DNA of 6,436 bases from Oligoflexaceae bacterium (GTDB lineage: Bacteria > Bdellovibrionota_B > Oligoflexia > Oligoflexales > Oligoflexaceae). The stretch covers positions 1-6,436 of the forward strand of contig CANJJY010000265.1 of assembly GCA_947474445.1 (NCBI GenBank), in the 5' to 3' direction. Below, piece by piece: positions 5,854-6,436 of the stretch. The position numbers and the translations under genes are program-made. The notes under the pieces were generated by a model, which was given only the letters and a program-made list of their open reading frames with translations, ran no database searches and had not been told where the DNA came from. Each line of letters begins with the position of its first letter. Position 1 is the stretch's first letter.

Positions 5854-6436
5854 GATTGAATGCGATGCACCTGTCGAAGACTTGGCCTTTGCCCCGCGGC
5901 GCGGGATGGAGGAAACGCAGCCGCCGCGCTTTGATCGATGTGTCTCTGACTATGCAGGCCGGAGAAACTCTGGGATTGGTCGGCGCATCCGGTTGCGGCA
6001 AATCAACTCTTGCCCGCATCCTGGCGGGAGCTTTTGCCCCTGATGAAGGTGCCGTCGTCATTGATGGTCAAGATCTTGTCTCCATGGGCAAGCGCGAACG
6101 AGCGCGCGCCGTTCAAATGATTTTTCAGGACCCATCTTCTTCTTTGCATCCGCGCCGACCCGTGGCTTGGCAGATTCAAGAACCCCTGCGCTTTGTTTGC
6201 GGCCTTTCGCGCGAGCAGGCCACGGAAAGAGCAGAAGCTTTATGCACGCTGCTCGAACTCCCTCTGCAGCTCGGCGATCACTTTCCCCACCAACTGTCCG
6301 GCGGTCAAAAGCAAAGAGTCGCGATCGCCCGCGCTCTGGCATTAGAGCCCCAGGTGATCATCGCTGACGAAGTGTTGAGTTCTCTCGACCGCATCACGCA
6401 GCTGGAGATCGTCGCGCTGCTCGCGCAATGGAAAGA
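5850..6436 (+). CDS. OppF/DppF-family ABC importer ATP-binding protein, N-terminal part (3' end outside window)
   Basis: The frame starts at ATG 5850, which overlaps the stop of the upstream ATPase (ATGA). GAGGAG (5839-5844) lies 5 nt before it. The frame stays open for 195 codons to the right edge. It should be the partner ATPase of the upstream OppD/DppD-like protein; this family pairs two different ATPases in one importer. Motifs: Walker A GASGCGKS (45-52), Q-loop Q93 (IFQDP), signature LSGGQKQR (149-156), Walker B VIIADE (169-174) and D-loop SSLD (177-180). The basic stretch PRGAGWRKRSRRAL before the first ATPase strand is typical of OppF/DppF N-termini. The residues around the D-loop (DEVLSSLDRITQLEI) differ from the common DEPxSALDVSxQAQI, so it may be a divergent subgroup such as nickel- or special-peptide-type. 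The H-loop and C-terminal domain lie beyond the window. Confidence 0.9.
   Translation, partial: MRLNAMHLSKTWPLPRGAGWRKRSRRALIDVSLTMQAGETLGLVGASGCGKSTLARILAGAFAPDEGAVVIDGQDLVSMGKRERARAVQMIFQDPSSSLHPRRPVAWQIQEPLRFVCGLSREQATERAEALCTLLELPLQLGDHFPHQLSGGQKQRVAIARALALEPQVIIADEVLSSLDRITQLEIVALLAQWK

Noticed and set aside
1..6436. CRISPR arrays, tRNA or rRNA genes, insertion sequences, integrase sites
   Set aside because: No spaced repeats, cloverleaf-like segments, transposase motifs or long terminal inverted repeats were seen. The window is almost fully occupied by the listed genes.

Overview
The window reads as a chromosomal piece of a Gram-negative bacterium. It encodes two multi-domain membrane histidine kinases, an Opp/Dpp-type peptide-importer ATPase pair, and the tail of an internalin-like leucine-rich-repeat (LRR) protein. 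The mix (LRR protein with a short Cys-containing C-terminal cap, MASE1 and CHASE3-like hybrid kinases, moderate GC, clear Shine-Dalgarno sites) would suit a Bdellovibrionota/Oligoflexus-like or other deltaproteobacteria-like genome. That placement is a guess from protein style, not from a search.

Layout, left to right. (1) 1-419, plus: the 3' end of an LRR gene whose start lies outside the window. (2) 420-542: a short gap with a plausible sigma70-type promoter whose spacer and -10 are covered by a perfect 7-bp inverted repeat. (3) 543-2354, plus: a complete CHASE3-like/HisKA/HATPase/REC hybrid histidine kinase with all catalytic motifs. (4) 2361-4541, minus: a MASE1-type membrane hybrid 'kinase' that converges on the first with only 6 bp between the stop codons. 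Its receiver domain is intact, but the phosphoacceptor His is Gln and key N-box and G1-box residues are lost, so it looks like a pseudokinase. (5) 4542-4868: a divergent intergenic region with small direct and inverted repeats. (6) 4869-4895: a possible 8-codon leader ORF with the best ribosome binding site in the region, overlapping the start of the next gene. (7) 4885-5853 and 5850-6436+, plus: OppD/DppD-like and OppF/DppF-like ATPase genes overlapping by ATGA. The second runs off the right edge.

How the genes may work together. The two ATPases would form the heterodimeric motor of a peptide (or nickel/opine-type) ABC importer, with permease and binding-protein genes presumably further right or elsewhere. 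The two facing hybrid kinases carry receivers but no DNA-binding or enzymatic output domain, so any output must go through a separate HPt protein or response regulator. The most notable observation is the pairing of an intact hybrid kinase with a catalytically degenerate one that keeps its receiver.
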